Assembly: GCF_041435215.1 (NCBI RefSeq)
Contig: NZ_CP108394.1
Span: forward strand, 9,920,001-9,984,000
Direction: 5' to 3'
Source: Streptomyces sp. NBC_01314
Lineage (GTDB): Bacteria > Actinomycetota > Actinomycetes > Streptomycetales > Streptomycetaceae
Length of the DNA: 64,000 nt
A program made the translations under genes and the position numbers. Positions 33,968 through 42,594 of this stretch are shown one piece after another. The notes beneath the pieces were generated by a model. The model was given only the letters and a program-made list of their open reading frames with translations. It had not been told where the DNA came from and did not search any database. How positions within the stretch are numbered: the stretch's first letter is position 1; every line of letters starts with the position of its first letter.

Positions 33968-34795
33968 ATGAGTGACGACCACGTCTACCTGTCCCTCGCC
34001 GAGGGACACGACGACGACGCCCGCTGGGCGTACGGCACCGGCTTCGAGGACCCGCTGCACGGCGTGGACACCACGGTGCCCGAGGGCGTGGACGCCGGTG
34101 AACTGGCCTCGGTCTGCGTGGCCCTCGGCGACGACGCCCTGGTCAGCGCCCAGCGGCTCGCCGAGTGGACCACCCGCGCACCCGAACTGGAGGAGGAGGT
34201 CGCCCTCGCCAACATCGGCCTCGACCTCCTGGGGCAGGCCCGCCTGCTGTACTCCCGCGCCGGGCAGGCCGACGGAACCGGGCGCGGCGAGGACGCGTAC
34301 GCCTACTTCCGCGACGCCGAAGACTTCCGCAACGTCCGCCTCGCCGAACTCCCCGGCGGCGACTTCGCGTTCTCGATCGTCCGGCTGCTCGTGCTGTCCA
34401 GCTGGCGTCTCGCGCACTTCGAGCGGCTGGTCACGCACCCCGACCCGGTCCTCGCGGCGATCGCGGCCAAGGGGGTCAAGGAGCTGACGTACCACCGGCA
34501 GTACGCCGCCGAATGGGCCGTGCGGCTGGGCGACGGCACGGAGGAGTCGCACCGGCGGATCCGCAAGGCCATGGAGCAAGCGGCCCCGTACTTCGGTGAG
34601 TTGTTCACCGCCTGCGACGTACGGGACGAGGTCGCCGCCGTGCTCCGTCAGGTCACCGAGGCGGCCGGGCTGCCGATGCCGGTGTACCGGCCGCTGTCGG
34701 GCGCGGGCCGCACCGGTGACCACACCGAGCATCTGGCGCCGCTGCTCGCCGAGTTGCAGAGTGTGGCCCGCGCCCATCCGGAGGCGACATGGTGA
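33968..34795 (+). CDS. paaC: 1,2-Phenylacetyl-CoA epoxidase structural subunit C
   Basis: The 275-residue ferritin-like subunit pairs with PaaA but is non-catalytic. EEEVALANIGLDLLGQARLLY, FAFSIVRLLVLSSWR and KGVKELTYHRQYAAEW are conserved family segments. The ATG follows GAGGAG, and the gene overlaps paaD by 7 bases. Confidence 0.94.
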   Translation: MSDDHVYLSLAEGHDDDARWAYGTGFEDPLHGVDTTVPEGVDAGELASVCVALGDDALVSAQRLAEWTTRAPELEEEVALANIGLDLLGQARLLYSRAGQADGTGRGEDAYAYFRDAEDFRNVRLAELPGGDFAFSIVRLLVLSSWRLAHFERLVTHPDPVLAAIAAKGVKELTYHRQYAAEWAVRLGDGTEESHRRIRKAMEQAAPYFGELFTACDVRDEVAAVLRQVTEAAGLPMPVYRPLSGAGRTGDHTEHLAPLLAELQSVARAHPEATW

Positions 34796-35298
34796 CCACC
34801 CTTCTGCTCGACGCGCGGCGCGCCCGGCACATCGCCGAGCAGGTGCCGGACCCCGAGCTGCCCATGCTGACCCTCGCCGACCTCGGTGTCCTGCGGGACG
34901 TCGAGCTGACCGAGGACGGCACGGTGGTCGCGAGTCTGACCCCGACCTACTCCGGCTGCCCCGCCATGGCCGAGATGCGCGCCGACGTGGCGGCCCGGCT
35001 GCGCGCCGTCGGCTACGCGCGGGTGGAGATCCGCACGGTCCTGTACCCGCCGTGGACCACCGACTGGATCACCGACACGGGCCGCCGCAAGCTGACGGAA
35101 CACGGCATCGCCCCACCCGGCACGGCACCCCGGGGCCCGGTCCCCCTCCTGCTGTCACCCATCCGACGGTCGGTCGCCTGCCCCCTCTGCGGCTCGGCGG
35201 ACACCGAGGAGACCTCCCGCTTCGCCGCCACGTCCTGCAAGTCCCTGTGGCGCTGCCGCGCCTGCCGCGAGCCGTTCGAGCACGTCAAGGAGATCTGA
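34789..35298 (+). CDS. paaD: PaaD, Fe-S/zinc maturation protein of the epoxidase
   Basis: The 169-residue protein has an N-terminal MIP18/DUF59 domain (VPDPELPMLTLADLGVLRDV, SGCPAM) and a C-terminal cysteine knuckle CPLCGS...CRAC. PaaD is needed for iron-sulfur assembly of the epoxidase system. Its stop overlaps paaE as TGATG. Confidence 0.93.
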   Translation: MVTTLLLDARRARHIAEQVPDPELPMLTLADLGVLRDVELTEDGTVVASLTPTYSGCPAMAEMRADVAARLRAVGYARVEIRTVLYPPWTTDWITDTGRRKLTEHGIAPPGTAPRGPVPLLLSPIRRSVACPLCGSADTEETSRFAATSCKSLWRCRACREPFEHVKEI

Positions 35299-36497
35299 TG
35301 GAAGGCCTCAAGGAAGAACCGACGGGAGGCCTGCGGGTGGAGCCCGGGGGCCCGGCGGGTGCCGCGCCCCCGGCTGCTTCCGGCGCGCCTGCCTCGGCCG
35401 GTTCCGTCACCCCGGTGGTACGCCCCCGTACCCGCCGCCGTCCGGTCTTCCACGCCCTGCGGGTCGCCTCCGTGCAGCCGCTCTGCGAGGACGCCGTCGC
35501 CGTCGGGTTCGAGATTCCGGCGGAGCTGGCGGAGGAGTTCGCGTTCGCGCCCGGCCAGTCGTTGACGTTGCGGCGGGACATCGACGGACGCGACGAGCGG
35601 CGGTCGTACTCCATCTGCTCGCCGGACGGTTCGACGCCGCGGATCGGTGTGCGGGTCGTGCCGGGCGGGCTGTTCTCGTCGTGGCTCGTCAACGATGTAC
35701 GGCCCGGCGACACCGTCGAGGTCATGGGCCCCACCGGGTTCTTCACCCCTGACCTCGCCGCCCCCGGCCACCACGTGCTCATCGCGGCGGGCTCCGGCAT
35801 CACGCCCATGGTCTCCATCGCCGAGTCGGTACTGGCCGCCGACGCGCGTTCGACCGTGACCCTCTTCTACGGCAACCGCCGCAGCGGCACGGTGATGTTC
35901 GCCGACGAACTGGCCGACCTGAAGGACCTGTACCCGGCCCGCTTCCAGCTCGCCCACGTCCTGTCCCGCGAACCCCGCGAGGCCGAGGTGCTGTCGGGCC
36001 GCCTCGACGCAGATCGCCTCTCCACGCTCGTCGGCTCCCTGGTCGACGTCGACACGGCGGACCACTGGTGGCTGTGCGGCCCGCACGGCATGGTCCGCGA
36101 CGCCCAGCGGGTCCTGGCCGGACTCGGGGTGCCGATCGACCGCGTCCACCAGGAGCTGTTCCACGCCGACGACGAGCCCGTACGCGAGACCCGGCACGAG
36201 GAGGCGGCGGCCGAGGGACCCGTCAGCGAGGTCACCGTCACCCTTGACGGCCGCTCCACCACCGCCGCGCTCTCCCGCGAGCGCAGCATCCTCGACGGCG
36301 CCCAACGCACGCGCCCCGACCTGCCCTTCGCCTGCAAGGGCGGTGTCTGCGGCACCTGCCGGGCCCTGGTCACCGACGGCAAGGCCGACATGCGCCGCAA
36401 CTTCGCCCTCGAACCGGCCGAGATCGACGCGGGATATGTTCTGACCTGCCAGTCGTTCCCGGTCTCGGAAGCCTTGACGGTCGACTACGACACGTGA
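35298..36497 (+). CDS. paaE: PaaE, phenylacetyl-CoA epoxidase reductase
   Basis: The 399-residue reductase passes NADPH electrons to PaaA. The FNR-type FAD domain has RSYSICS near residue 95, the NAD(P) domain has AAGSGITPM, and a C-terminal plant-type ferredoxin has C346, C351, C354 and C384. An extra Ala/Pro/Gly-rich N-terminal stretch of about 45 residues, probably disordered, is unusual compared with the roughly 350-residue family norm. It is the last gene of the operon. Confidence 0.94.
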   Translation: MEGLKEEPTGGLRVEPGGPAGAAPPAASGAPASAGSVTPVVRPRTRRRPVFHALRVASVQPLCEDAVAVGFEIPAELAEEFAFAPGQSLTLRRDIDGRDERRSYSICSPDGSTPRIGVRVVPGGLFSSWLVNDVRPGDTVEVMGPTGFFTPDLAAPGHHVLIAAGSGITPMVSIAESVLAADARSTVTLFYGNRRSGTVMFADELADLKDLYPARFQLAHVLSREPREAEVLSGRLDADRLSTLVGSLVDVDTADHWWLCGPHGMVRDAQRVLAGLGVPIDRVHQELFHADDEPVRETRHEEAAAEGPVSEVTVTLDGRSTTAALSRERSILDGAQRTRPDLPFACKGGVCGTCRALVTDGKADMRRNFALEPAEIDAGYVLTCQSFPVSEALTVDYDT

Positions 36498-36517
36498 GGG
36501 CCGATGCCCGCAGGGTT

Positions 36518-36542
36518 GGGCCGGATCGTCGGGCGCCGGCCC
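36518..36542 (+). terminator. Stem-loop after paaE
   Basis: GGGCCGG and CCGGCCC form a 7-bp stem with an 11-base loop, 21 bases past the paaE stop. Confidence 0.45.
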
Positions 36543-36685
36543 GCCGCGGTCGACCGCTCCGCCGACACCACGGTCCACGGGCCGCGAGCAGCTCCACGAA
36601 CCTCCGCATCTCCGGGAAGACCGGGTGCAGACGCGAGCCCGCTCGGACGGCGACGGTTCAACTCGTCGACCAGCTCGGTCAGTGA

Positions 36686-37162
36686 TCACTTCTGCGCCGC
36701 GCGGCCGACCGACTGCACCAACGGCGACAGCCGGTAGGGCACCCGCTCCCGCAGGGCCACCTCGGTGCGCGTGCGCACGACGCCCGGCAGGCTGATGAGC
36801 ACCTGGATCACGTCCTCCAGATGCGCGTTGTCCCGGGCCACGACCCGGGTCAGAAGATCGCCGCCGCCCGTGATCGAGAACGCCTCGATGATCTCCGGTA
36901 CGGCCGCCAGCGCGTCCCCCACGTCGTCGAGGTGCCCCTGGGTCACCTCGATGTGCACGAAGGCGAGCACCGGGTGGCCGAGCGCGGCGGGGGAGAGCGA
37001 AGGGCTCGTGCCGGTGATCACACCGTCCCGTTCCAGCCGGTCGAGGCGGGCCTGGAGGGTGCCCCGGGCGACGCCGAGGATGCGGGCGTACTCCCGCACG
37101 CTGGTGCGCGGCTGGTCCAGGAGCAGCCGCAGAATGCGGGTGTCGAGCTCGTCCACGGCCAT
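36686..37162 (-). CDS. Lrp/AsnC-family transcriptional regulator
   Basis: The 158-residue protein has an N-terminal helix-turn-helix (VREYARILGVARGTLQARLDRLERDGVI, about 22-49) and a C-terminal RAM ligand-binding domain (FVHIEVTQGHLDDVGDALAAVPEI). It is divergent from a FUSC-type exporter. A palindrome with a CCAATGG core lies 41 bases upstream of its start, fitting autoregulation and control of the exporter. An amino acid or aromatic effector is usual for the family. Confidence 0.9.
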   Translation of the reverse strand: MAVDELDTRILRLLLDQPRTSVREYARILGVARGTLQARLDRLERDGVITGTSPSLSPAALGHPVLAFVHIEVTQGHLDDVGDALAAVPEIIEAFSITGGGDLLTRVVARDNAHLEDVIQVLISLPGVVRTRTEVALRERVPYRLSPLVQSVGRAAQK

Positions 37163-37202
37163 GGTCCGTTGGCCTCCCTCTGTCCTGCGGTGATCACAAA
37201 AA

Positions 37203-37221
37203 ACTGTACCAATGGCCCAGT
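37203..37221. promoter_or_regulatory. Putative Lrp-family operator
   Basis: ACTG..CCA.TGG..CAGT forms a 19-bp dyad around CCAATGG in an AT-rich pocket of the Lrp promoter. Candidate by form and position only. Confidence 0.45.
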
Positions 37222-37413
37222 CAACCGGACACGGGTTGAGCCACCGACGCTCTGATGCTTTCCTGATGACCACCGATGGCGCCGCGCAGCGCAGGACGGC
37301 AATGAGGCCGGTCCGTGCCCGCGGCGCCTTTCCATGCCGTGACGGCCCATGCCGTGCGGGTGGTCGTGCCCGCATCGGCGGGAACCGGACTGGAGAGGGG
37401 CGGGCGGCCGGCG

Positions 37414-38922
37414 GTGAAGAGGATGTTCATGGCTCCGGACCCGGGGCTGCTGAGGCTGCGGATCGCGCTGCGGGCGGTGCTCGGCATCGGCCTCGCGGTG
37501 ACCGTGTCGGAGCTGGCGGGGCTGTCGCTGACCGCCTCGATCACGGGCGGGCTCACGGCGCTCCTCGCACTGTTCACGGTCGCTGATCCGACAGTGCGCG
37601 GCCAGGCGGTCACCACCGCGCTGCTGCCCGCCGCGGGCTTCCCGGTCCTGGCCCTCGCGACGCTGCTGCACGACGTGCCGATGCTGCGCGACGCGGTCTG
37701 GCTCGCCGTGATCTTCTGCGGCGTCCACGCCCGCCGCTGGGGCCCACGCGGCCACGCGCTCGGCATCTTCGCGTTCATGACCTTCTTCGTCACCCAGTTC
37801 CTGCACGCCGTCCCCGGCCAACTGCCCGAGCTGTACACGGCGATGACCCTGTCGCTGGCCGTCGCCTCGGCCGTGCGCTTCGGCGGCTGGCGCATCGAGC
37901 GACGCTTCCCGCCGACGGCGGCCCCCGCCCCGGCCGACGGTCGCGGACTGGCCCGGTCCACCACCCGCCAGGCCTTCCAGGCGAGCGCCGCCTGTGCCTT
38001 CGCGATGGCCGCGGGCCAGGTCCTCTCGCAGGAACGCTGGTACTGGGCCGTCGGCACCGCATGGTGGATCTTCGTGAACACCACCTCGCGCGGCGAGACC
38101 CTGGTCCGCGGCTTCCGGCGCGTCCTCGGTACGGTCACCGGCATCCTCGTCGGCCTCCTGGTCGCCGTCCCCCTGCACGGCGCCCCGGCCCCCACCGCCG
38201 CACTGGTCGCCGTCTGCGTGTTCGGCATCTTCTACACGGCCGCCGTGTCGTACTCCTGGATGATGCTCTGCGTCACCGTCATGGCGGGCCTGCTCTACGG
38301 CCTCCTCGGCGTCCTGGATCCGGCGCTGCTCGGCCTCCGCCTGGCACAGACCGGGGTCGGCGCGCTCGGGGCCGCGCTCGCCGTGGCGCTGATCCTGCCG
38401 GTCACCACGCACGCCGTCACCGACCGGTGGGTGCGGCGGGCCCTGCGCGCGGTGCACGGCTGCACCGCGACAGCGGCCCGGCGCCTGGCGGGAGACGAGG
38501 CCGCGGACCCGGCACCGCGTGTGGCGGAGCTGGAGGCACTCCTCGGGCGCGTGCGGCTGTCTGTCGCGCCCCTGGTCCACCCGCTGAACCCGCTGCGCCC
38601 GCGCAAGGAACGGGCCCGCCGGATCCTCGCCCTGCTCGACGACTGCGCCCGGGAGGCCCGCGGGCTCGCCGCCGTCGCCGCAGACCCGGACGCCTCCCAC
38701 GACGCCCGTCTCACCGCCGCCTGCCGCCGCGTCGAGTCGGCCGTCGAAGCGCTGGTCGGCGCCGTGCCCGAGCGACCCGCCCCGGCGCACGCCGGCACCC
38801 CGCGCCCCGGCCACCACCCCGGCGCGGAACAGGCCCTCGCGCACCTCCACGGTCTGGAACGCGCCCTCGCGGACCTCGCCCAGCCCCTGCGCGGCTCCTC
38901 CCTCGTACAGACTTTGGTCTAG
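37414..38922 (+). CDS. FUSC-family membrane protein, probable aromatic-acid exporter
   Basis: The protein has about 502 residues. An N-terminal block of five or six hydrophobic helices (ALRAVLGIGLAVTVSELAGL onward) and a second block (WYWAVGTAWWIFVNTTSRGETLVRGFRRVLGTVTGILVG) match the FUSC/YccC family, followed by a helical cytoplasmic tail. The start may be the GTG at 37414 or, with better ribosome spacing from AGAGG, the ATG at 37429. Family members export aromatic carboxylic acids, which would fit the neighbouring phenylacetate genes. The divergent Lrp regulator probably controls it. Confidence 0.82.
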   Translation: MKRMFMAPDPGLLRLRIALRAVLGIGLAVTVSELAGLSLTASITGGLTALLALFTVADPTVRGQAVTTALLPAAGFPVLALATLLHDVPMLRDAVWLAVIFCGVHARRWGPRGHALGIFAFMTFFVTQFLHAVPGQLPELYTAMTLSLAVASAVRFGGWRIERRFPPTAAPAPADGRGLARSTTRQAFQASAACAFAMAAGQVLSQERWYWAVGTAWWIFVNTTSRGETLVRGFRRVLGTVTGILVGLLVAVPLHGAPAPTAALVAVCVFGIFYTAAVSYSWMMLCVTVMAGLLYGLLGVLDPALLGLRLAQTGVGALGAALAVALILPVTTHAVTDRWVRRALRAVHGCTATAARRLAGDEAADPAPRVAELEALLGRVRLSVAPLVHPLNPLRPRKERARRILALLDDCAREARGLAAVAADPDASHDARLTAACRRVESAVEALVGAVPERPAPAHAGTPRPGHHPGAEQALAHLHGLERALADLAQPLRGSSLVQTLV

Positions 38923-38972
38923 ACCTGCTGCTACTGTTCGCCCGCACGACAGACGAGCGGGAGGGGACGGCA

Positions 38973-40031
38973 GTGACGACAGCGGCTCGGGCAGCGGACG
39001 GACGGCGGCAACGGCGGGCCTACATCGGGTCGTTCACGTCGGCGGGCGGCCTCGGCGTCCTCGTCGCCGCGGTGGACGAGGAGAGCGGCGCCCTGACCGT
39101 CCTCGGCGGCGCGGACGACGTCCCCGACCCGTCCTGCCTCGCTCTCTCCCCGGACGGGGACATTCTCTACGCGGTCAGCGAGCGGCCCGACGGAGCGGTG
39201 GCCGCCTATCGGGTGACGGGGGACAAGCCCGAGTTGACCGGGCCCCCGGTCGCGGTCGGCGACGGCCCCACGCACCTCTGTCTGCACGCCGGCCATGTAC
39301 TGACCGCCGACTACGGCTCGGGCAGCGTCACCGCCGTCCCCCTGCGCCCCGACGGCACCCTCGCGGCCCGCGCGTCCGGCACGCTCCGGCATGCCGGATC
39401 GGCGTCCGGCCCAAGCCGCCCGGGACAGCCGCACGCCCACCAGGTACTGCCCGCCCCCGGTGATCACCGCTTCCTGGGGGTCGACCTGGGCACGGACTCG
39501 GTGCGGGTGTGCGCACTGGAGAACGGCGTCCCCGTCGTGCGCCGCGAGACGGCGCTGCGGCCGGGCTCGGGGCCGCGCCACCTCGCCTTCCAACCGGGCG
39601 AAACGGACGGATCGTACGTCTATGTGCTGAACGAACTCGCCCCCACGGTCACCGTGTGCCGCTGGAACGCCCCTGAGGGCCCACTGGAGGCGCTGGGAGA
39701 GACCTCGGTGCTTCCGGGAGCCCCAGAGGGCGACGCGTATCCCTCGGGCGTCGTCGTGTCCCCCGACGGCCGATTCGCGTGGACGGCCACCCGCGGCACG
39801 GACGTCCTCTCCGTGCTCGCCGTCGAGGACGCCGGACTGCGCCTGGTGACGACCGTGCCCTGCGGCGGCCACTGGCCGCGCGCCCTCACGTACGCGGCCG
39901 GGACGCTGTACGTGGCCAACGAACGTTCCGGCGACGTCACCTGGTTCACCGTCGACCCGGACACGGGCGTGCCGGTACGCGGCGGCTCGATCGAGGCACC
40001 CGCGGCCTCCTGCGTCGTCCTGGACGTCTGA
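38973..40031 (+). CDS. Lactonase-type seven-bladed beta-propeller protein
   Basis: The 352-residue protein starts at GTG 38973 after GGGAGGGGA. Repeated blades such as PSCLALSPDGDILYAVSE, GPRHLAFQPGETDGSYVYVLNE and YPSGVVVSPDGRFAWTATRG match the Lactonase/YbhE 6-phosphogluconolactonase family. It has no signal peptide. Which lactone it opens is unknown. It stands alone between the exporter gene and a strong terminator. Confidence 0.85.
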   Translation: MTTAARAADGRRQRRAYIGSFTSAGGLGVLVAAVDEESGALTVLGGADDVPDPSCLALSPDGDILYAVSERPDGAVAAYRVTGDKPELTGPPVAVGDGPTHLCLHAGHVLTADYGSGSVTAVPLRPDGTLAARASGTLRHAGSASGPSRPGQPHAHQVLPAPGDHRFLGVDLGTDSVRVCALENGVPVVRRETALRPGSGPRHLAFQPGETDGSYVYVLNELAPTVTVCRWNAPEGPLEALGETSVLPGAPEGDAYPSGVVVSPDGRFAWTATRGTDVLSVLAVEDAGLRLVTTVPCGGHWPRALTYAAGTLYVANERSGDVTWFTVDPDTGVPVRGGSIEAPAASCVVLDV

Positions 40032-40056
40032 GAGAGCCCGCGAGGACACCGGTGCG

Positions 40057-40107
40057 CGTACGGCCGAGGGCCCGTTCCGGCGAGAGGAGCGGGCCCTCGG
40101 CCGTACG
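40057..40107. terminator. 18-bp stem bidirectional terminator
   Basis: The left arm (40057-40074) pairs perfectly with 40090-40107 around a 15-base loop, between the convergent lactonase and CbiX-like genes. Confidence 0.85.
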
Positions 40108-40136
40108 GGTCGCGGTCCGGGATCGGTGCACCGGAC

Positions 40137-41060
40137 TCAGCGCACCGGCAGGCCCTGCGGCTGCTGCGGCGCGATGCCGAGCGCGGTGGTGTACTTGCCG
40201 AGCGCCAGCTTGCCGATCGCCGGGTAGGGGCCGAGCGCCTCGGCGGCGGAGCAGCCCGCCTCCTTCGCGGCGGCGTCGAGCAGACCGGCGTCGATCTCCG
40301 GCCCTATCAGGTACGGCGCGAGCGCCAGCTGCTGCGAGCCCGAGGAGCGCAGCTGCTCGGCCACGGAGGTGATCGATCCCTCCTGGTCGAGCGCGGCGGC
40401 CATCACCGGCACGGCGAGCCGCGCGGCCAGCAGCATGCCCGTGATCCCGGCCGCCTGCACGGCCTCCTCGCCGCCCACGGTGGCGAGGACGATGCCGTCC
40501 GCGGCGGTGGCGACGGTGAACAGCCGGGCCCGGTCGGCACGCGCCAGACCGGCCTCGGACAGGCGCACGTGCAGCGCCTCGGCGAGCAGCGGGTGCGGGC
40601 CGAGGACATCGGTCAGCTCGGCCGCGATCCGGCTCTCCATGACGGCCTGGCGGACCTGGCGCAACGTGGCGCTGTCCGGACCGGCCAGCATGGGCACGAC
40701 GACGGCGACGAGGCCTTCGGGCCGCTTGACGTCCAGGCCGGCGGCGCGCGCCTGCTCGTAACGGGCGGTGCGCTCCTCGGCGGCGCGCGTGAGCACCGAC
40801 TGCAGTGTGGGGAACTCGTCGGCTCCACCGTCGACGTAGCCGATGCGGGCGTCGAGGCCGGGCAGCTCGGAGCGCGCGATGCTCACGACCTCCTCGGCGA
40901 GGCTGCGCGTGGCGGCGCTGGGCTTGCCGGGCACCGCGAGGACGAGCGCGGGCGCGCCCTCGGGAGCCGCCAGGGGCTCCGGACGGCGGTGCCGCCCGGG
41001 CTGGCGGGGTCGCGGCATTCGTACTGGCAGGCCGGACGCGGGCCCAGTGGGGGAGCTCAT
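40137..41060 (-). CDS. CbiX/SirB-like protein without the chelatase histidine motif
   Basis: The 307-residue protein aligns with the tandem CbiX chelatase fold. An N-terminal ALVLAVPGKPSAATRSLAEEV stands where active chelatases have LVGHGS. A second half begins GIVLATVGGEEAVQAAG, and APYLIGPEI is the usual APFFLSPG-like segment. Neither half shows the GHG histidine that binds metal. Related Streptomyces proteins are commonly annotated as sirohydrochlorin or cobalamin chelatase. On this sequence catalysis is doubtful and a carrier or sensor role is possible. Confidence 0.75.
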   Translation of the reverse strand: MSSPTGPASGLPVRMPRPRQPGRHRRPEPLAAPEGAPALVLAVPGKPSAATRSLAEEVVSIARSELPGLDARIGYVDGGADEFPTLQSVLTRAAEERTARYEQARAAGLDVKRPEGLVAVVVPMLAGPDSATLRQVRQAVMESRIAAELTDVLGPHPLLAEALHVRLSEAGLARADRARLFTVATAADGIVLATVGGEEAVQAAGITGMLLAARLAVPVMAAALDQEGSITSVAEQLRSSGSQQLALAPYLIGPEIDAGLLDAAAKEAGCSAAEALGPYPAIGKLALGKYTTALGIAPQQPQGLPVR

Positions 41061-41253
41061 GGCGCCGCATGTTACTGGCTTCTTGGGCTCCCCTGTTCGG
41101 GGAGGGTGCAGGTGAGCGGTATCCGTCCTGATTTGTCTGATGAGTTACGGGTCGATCAGAGCCGATCAACACCGCATTTATCTGCTGAGGGGTGCTCTTG
41201 GGGGTGCACGGTGCTGTTTGTCCGACAGGCTGGAATGCTCCCTGTTTCAGGTA

Positions 41254-42231
41254 CTATTTTTCGGCCACCACGTACAACATCCGCTCGTCGTACGGCAATG
41301 CGAGTCCGTCACCCGCCAGCGCGGCCGCGATACGCACGGCACCGACCAGCGGATCCCCTTCCGCAGTCACCCGCGGCGCGTGCGGCAGCCGCTTCGCCAA
41401 CTCGGTCTCCAAGGGGACGAGCAGCGGGCCGCCCAGTTTGAACAGGCCGCCGGTCAGGGCCACTCGGGGCTCGCCCGAGGCCGGGCAGACGGCGACCGCC
41501 GCGTCGGCCATGTGCCGGGCGGCCTCCCGCAGGATGTCCGCCGCCACCGGGTCGCCCTCGGCGTGGGCCGCCACCTCGGGAGCGAAGGACGCGAGGACCG
41601 CCGGGCGGTCCGGCCTCGGGTAGAGCCTGCCGGGCAGCCCGTCCATCGGGCCGAACACCTCCTCGGCGCGCGCCAGCAGCCGGGCCGAACCACCGGTCCG
41701 CCCGTCGTACGCCCGCAGCGCCGCCTCCAGCCCCGCCCGCCCGATCCACGCCCCGCCGCCGCAGTCCCCGAGCAGATGGCCCCAGCCGTCCGCCCGACGC
41801 CAGCTCTCCAGATCCGTGCCGATCGCGATCAGCCCCGTACCGGCGGCGATCACCGCGCCCGCCCGCACACCGAGGGCGCCGGTGTACGCGGCGACAGCGT
41901 CGGCCACCAGCGCGACCCGCCGCACCCCCAACTCGCGCGTCAGTGCCGACGGCAGCTCGGCGCGCACCTGCTCGCCGAGCGTCGCGAACCCGGCGCCCCC
42001 GACGGCCACCGCGACGGGACGGCCGCAGCCGGCGTCGTCGAGCAACCGCCGCGCCATCGGCAGCAACCGCTCCAGCAGATGCCCGGCGTCGATACCGCGC
42101 GCACCGGTCCGCACCGGCTCCCCGGACGCGACCGGCTCGCCCAGCGCCTCGGTGCCCCGGGCCAGCACCGCCCGCAGTCCGGAGCCACCGGAGTCCACGG
42201 CGAGCACGACGGGGGGCTCGCCGCCGGTCAC
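41254..42231 (-). CDS. BadF/BadG/BcrA-type ATPase, N-acetylglucosamine-kinase-like
   Basis: The 325-residue ASKHA-fold protein has phosphate loop 1 VLAVDSGGSGLRAVLARG (about 8-25), phosphate loop 2 VIAAGTGLIAIGT and the adenosine region VALTGGLFKLGGPLL. These are features of NAGK-like sugar kinases. The GTG start overlaps the stop of a decayed ung copy (GTGA), so it was probably translated from an ung-kinase operon. No clear ribosome site of its own is visible. An aminosugar substrate is inferred from family. Confidence 0.85.
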   Translation of the reverse strand: MTGGEPPVVLAVDSGGSGLRAVLARGTEALGEPVASGEPVRTGARGIDAGHLLERLLPMARRLLDDAGCGRPVAVAVGGAGFATLGEQVRAELPSALTRELGVRRVALVADAVAAYTGALGVRAGAVIAAGTGLIAIGTDLESWRRADGWGHLLGDCGGGAWIGRAGLEAALRAYDGRTGGSARLLARAEEVFGPMDGLPGRLYPRPDRPAVLASFAPEVAAHAEGDPVAADILREAARHMADAAVAVCPASGEPRVALTGGLFKLGGPLLVPLETELAKRLPHAPRVTAEGDPLVGAVRIAAALAGDGLALPYDERMLYVVAEK

Positions 42232-42356
42232 GGCAGACGCCAGTCCACGGGAGCGCCGGCCTGGCCCCTCAGGATGGGCACCGGGCGGCGGCCACGCGCG
42301 GCCTGCGCTCGTATCGCCTGCTCGGTGACCTCCTCCCAGCCCTTGCCCCGGTGCGC
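42228..42356 (-). pseudogene. Decayed inverted copy of uracil-DNA glycosylase (C-terminal fragment)
   Basis: Reading leftward from 42356 the frame gives [16 protein letters not shown], then PILRG, then GAPVDWRLP-stop. This matches the C-terminus of the intact Ung encoded at 42595-43272 ([29 protein letters not shown]). The block between PILRG and GAPVDWRLP, about 45 residues including the HPSP motif, is deleted. The 5' part is missing as well. Confidence 0.85.
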
Positions 42357-42401
42357 GGGAGTTCCGGGCTCCGGGTGTCGAGGGTGAGGGGCTGACGGAG
42401 C

Positions 42402-42518
42402 ATGACGGCCTTGACGGAGTGGCTTGACCCCTGGACGGAACAAGCTCCCCTCCTTCCCGGTGACCGGCTGGGTGATCTGCTCGACGGGCTCGAAGATCTT
42501 GATGAGGAGGAAGAGTAG
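42402..42518 (+). CDS. Possible acidic microprotein (38 residues)
   Basis: The frame runs from an ATG, with AGGGG about 10 bases upstream, to TAG and encodes an acidic peptide ending DLLDGLEDLDEEEE. Its third positions are less strictly G/C than in neighbours. It lies between the ung pseudogene and intact ung. No family recognised; it could be chance. Confidence 0.3.
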   Translation: MTALTEWLDPWTEQAPLLPGDRLGDLLDGLEDLDEEEE

Positions 42519-42594
42519 CGGCAGAGCGGCGTCCGCGTGTGAGGGCGTCTGTGCTTGTGCCGGGGGGCGGTGCGTGCCAGTAGAGTGACGCGCC

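Noticed and set aside
41088..41104. CTCCCC-TGTTC-GGGGAG hairpin upstream of the CbiX-like gene as a riboswitch
   Set aside because: A single 6-bp stem with no further conserved structure; it does not resemble the cobalamin riboswitch.
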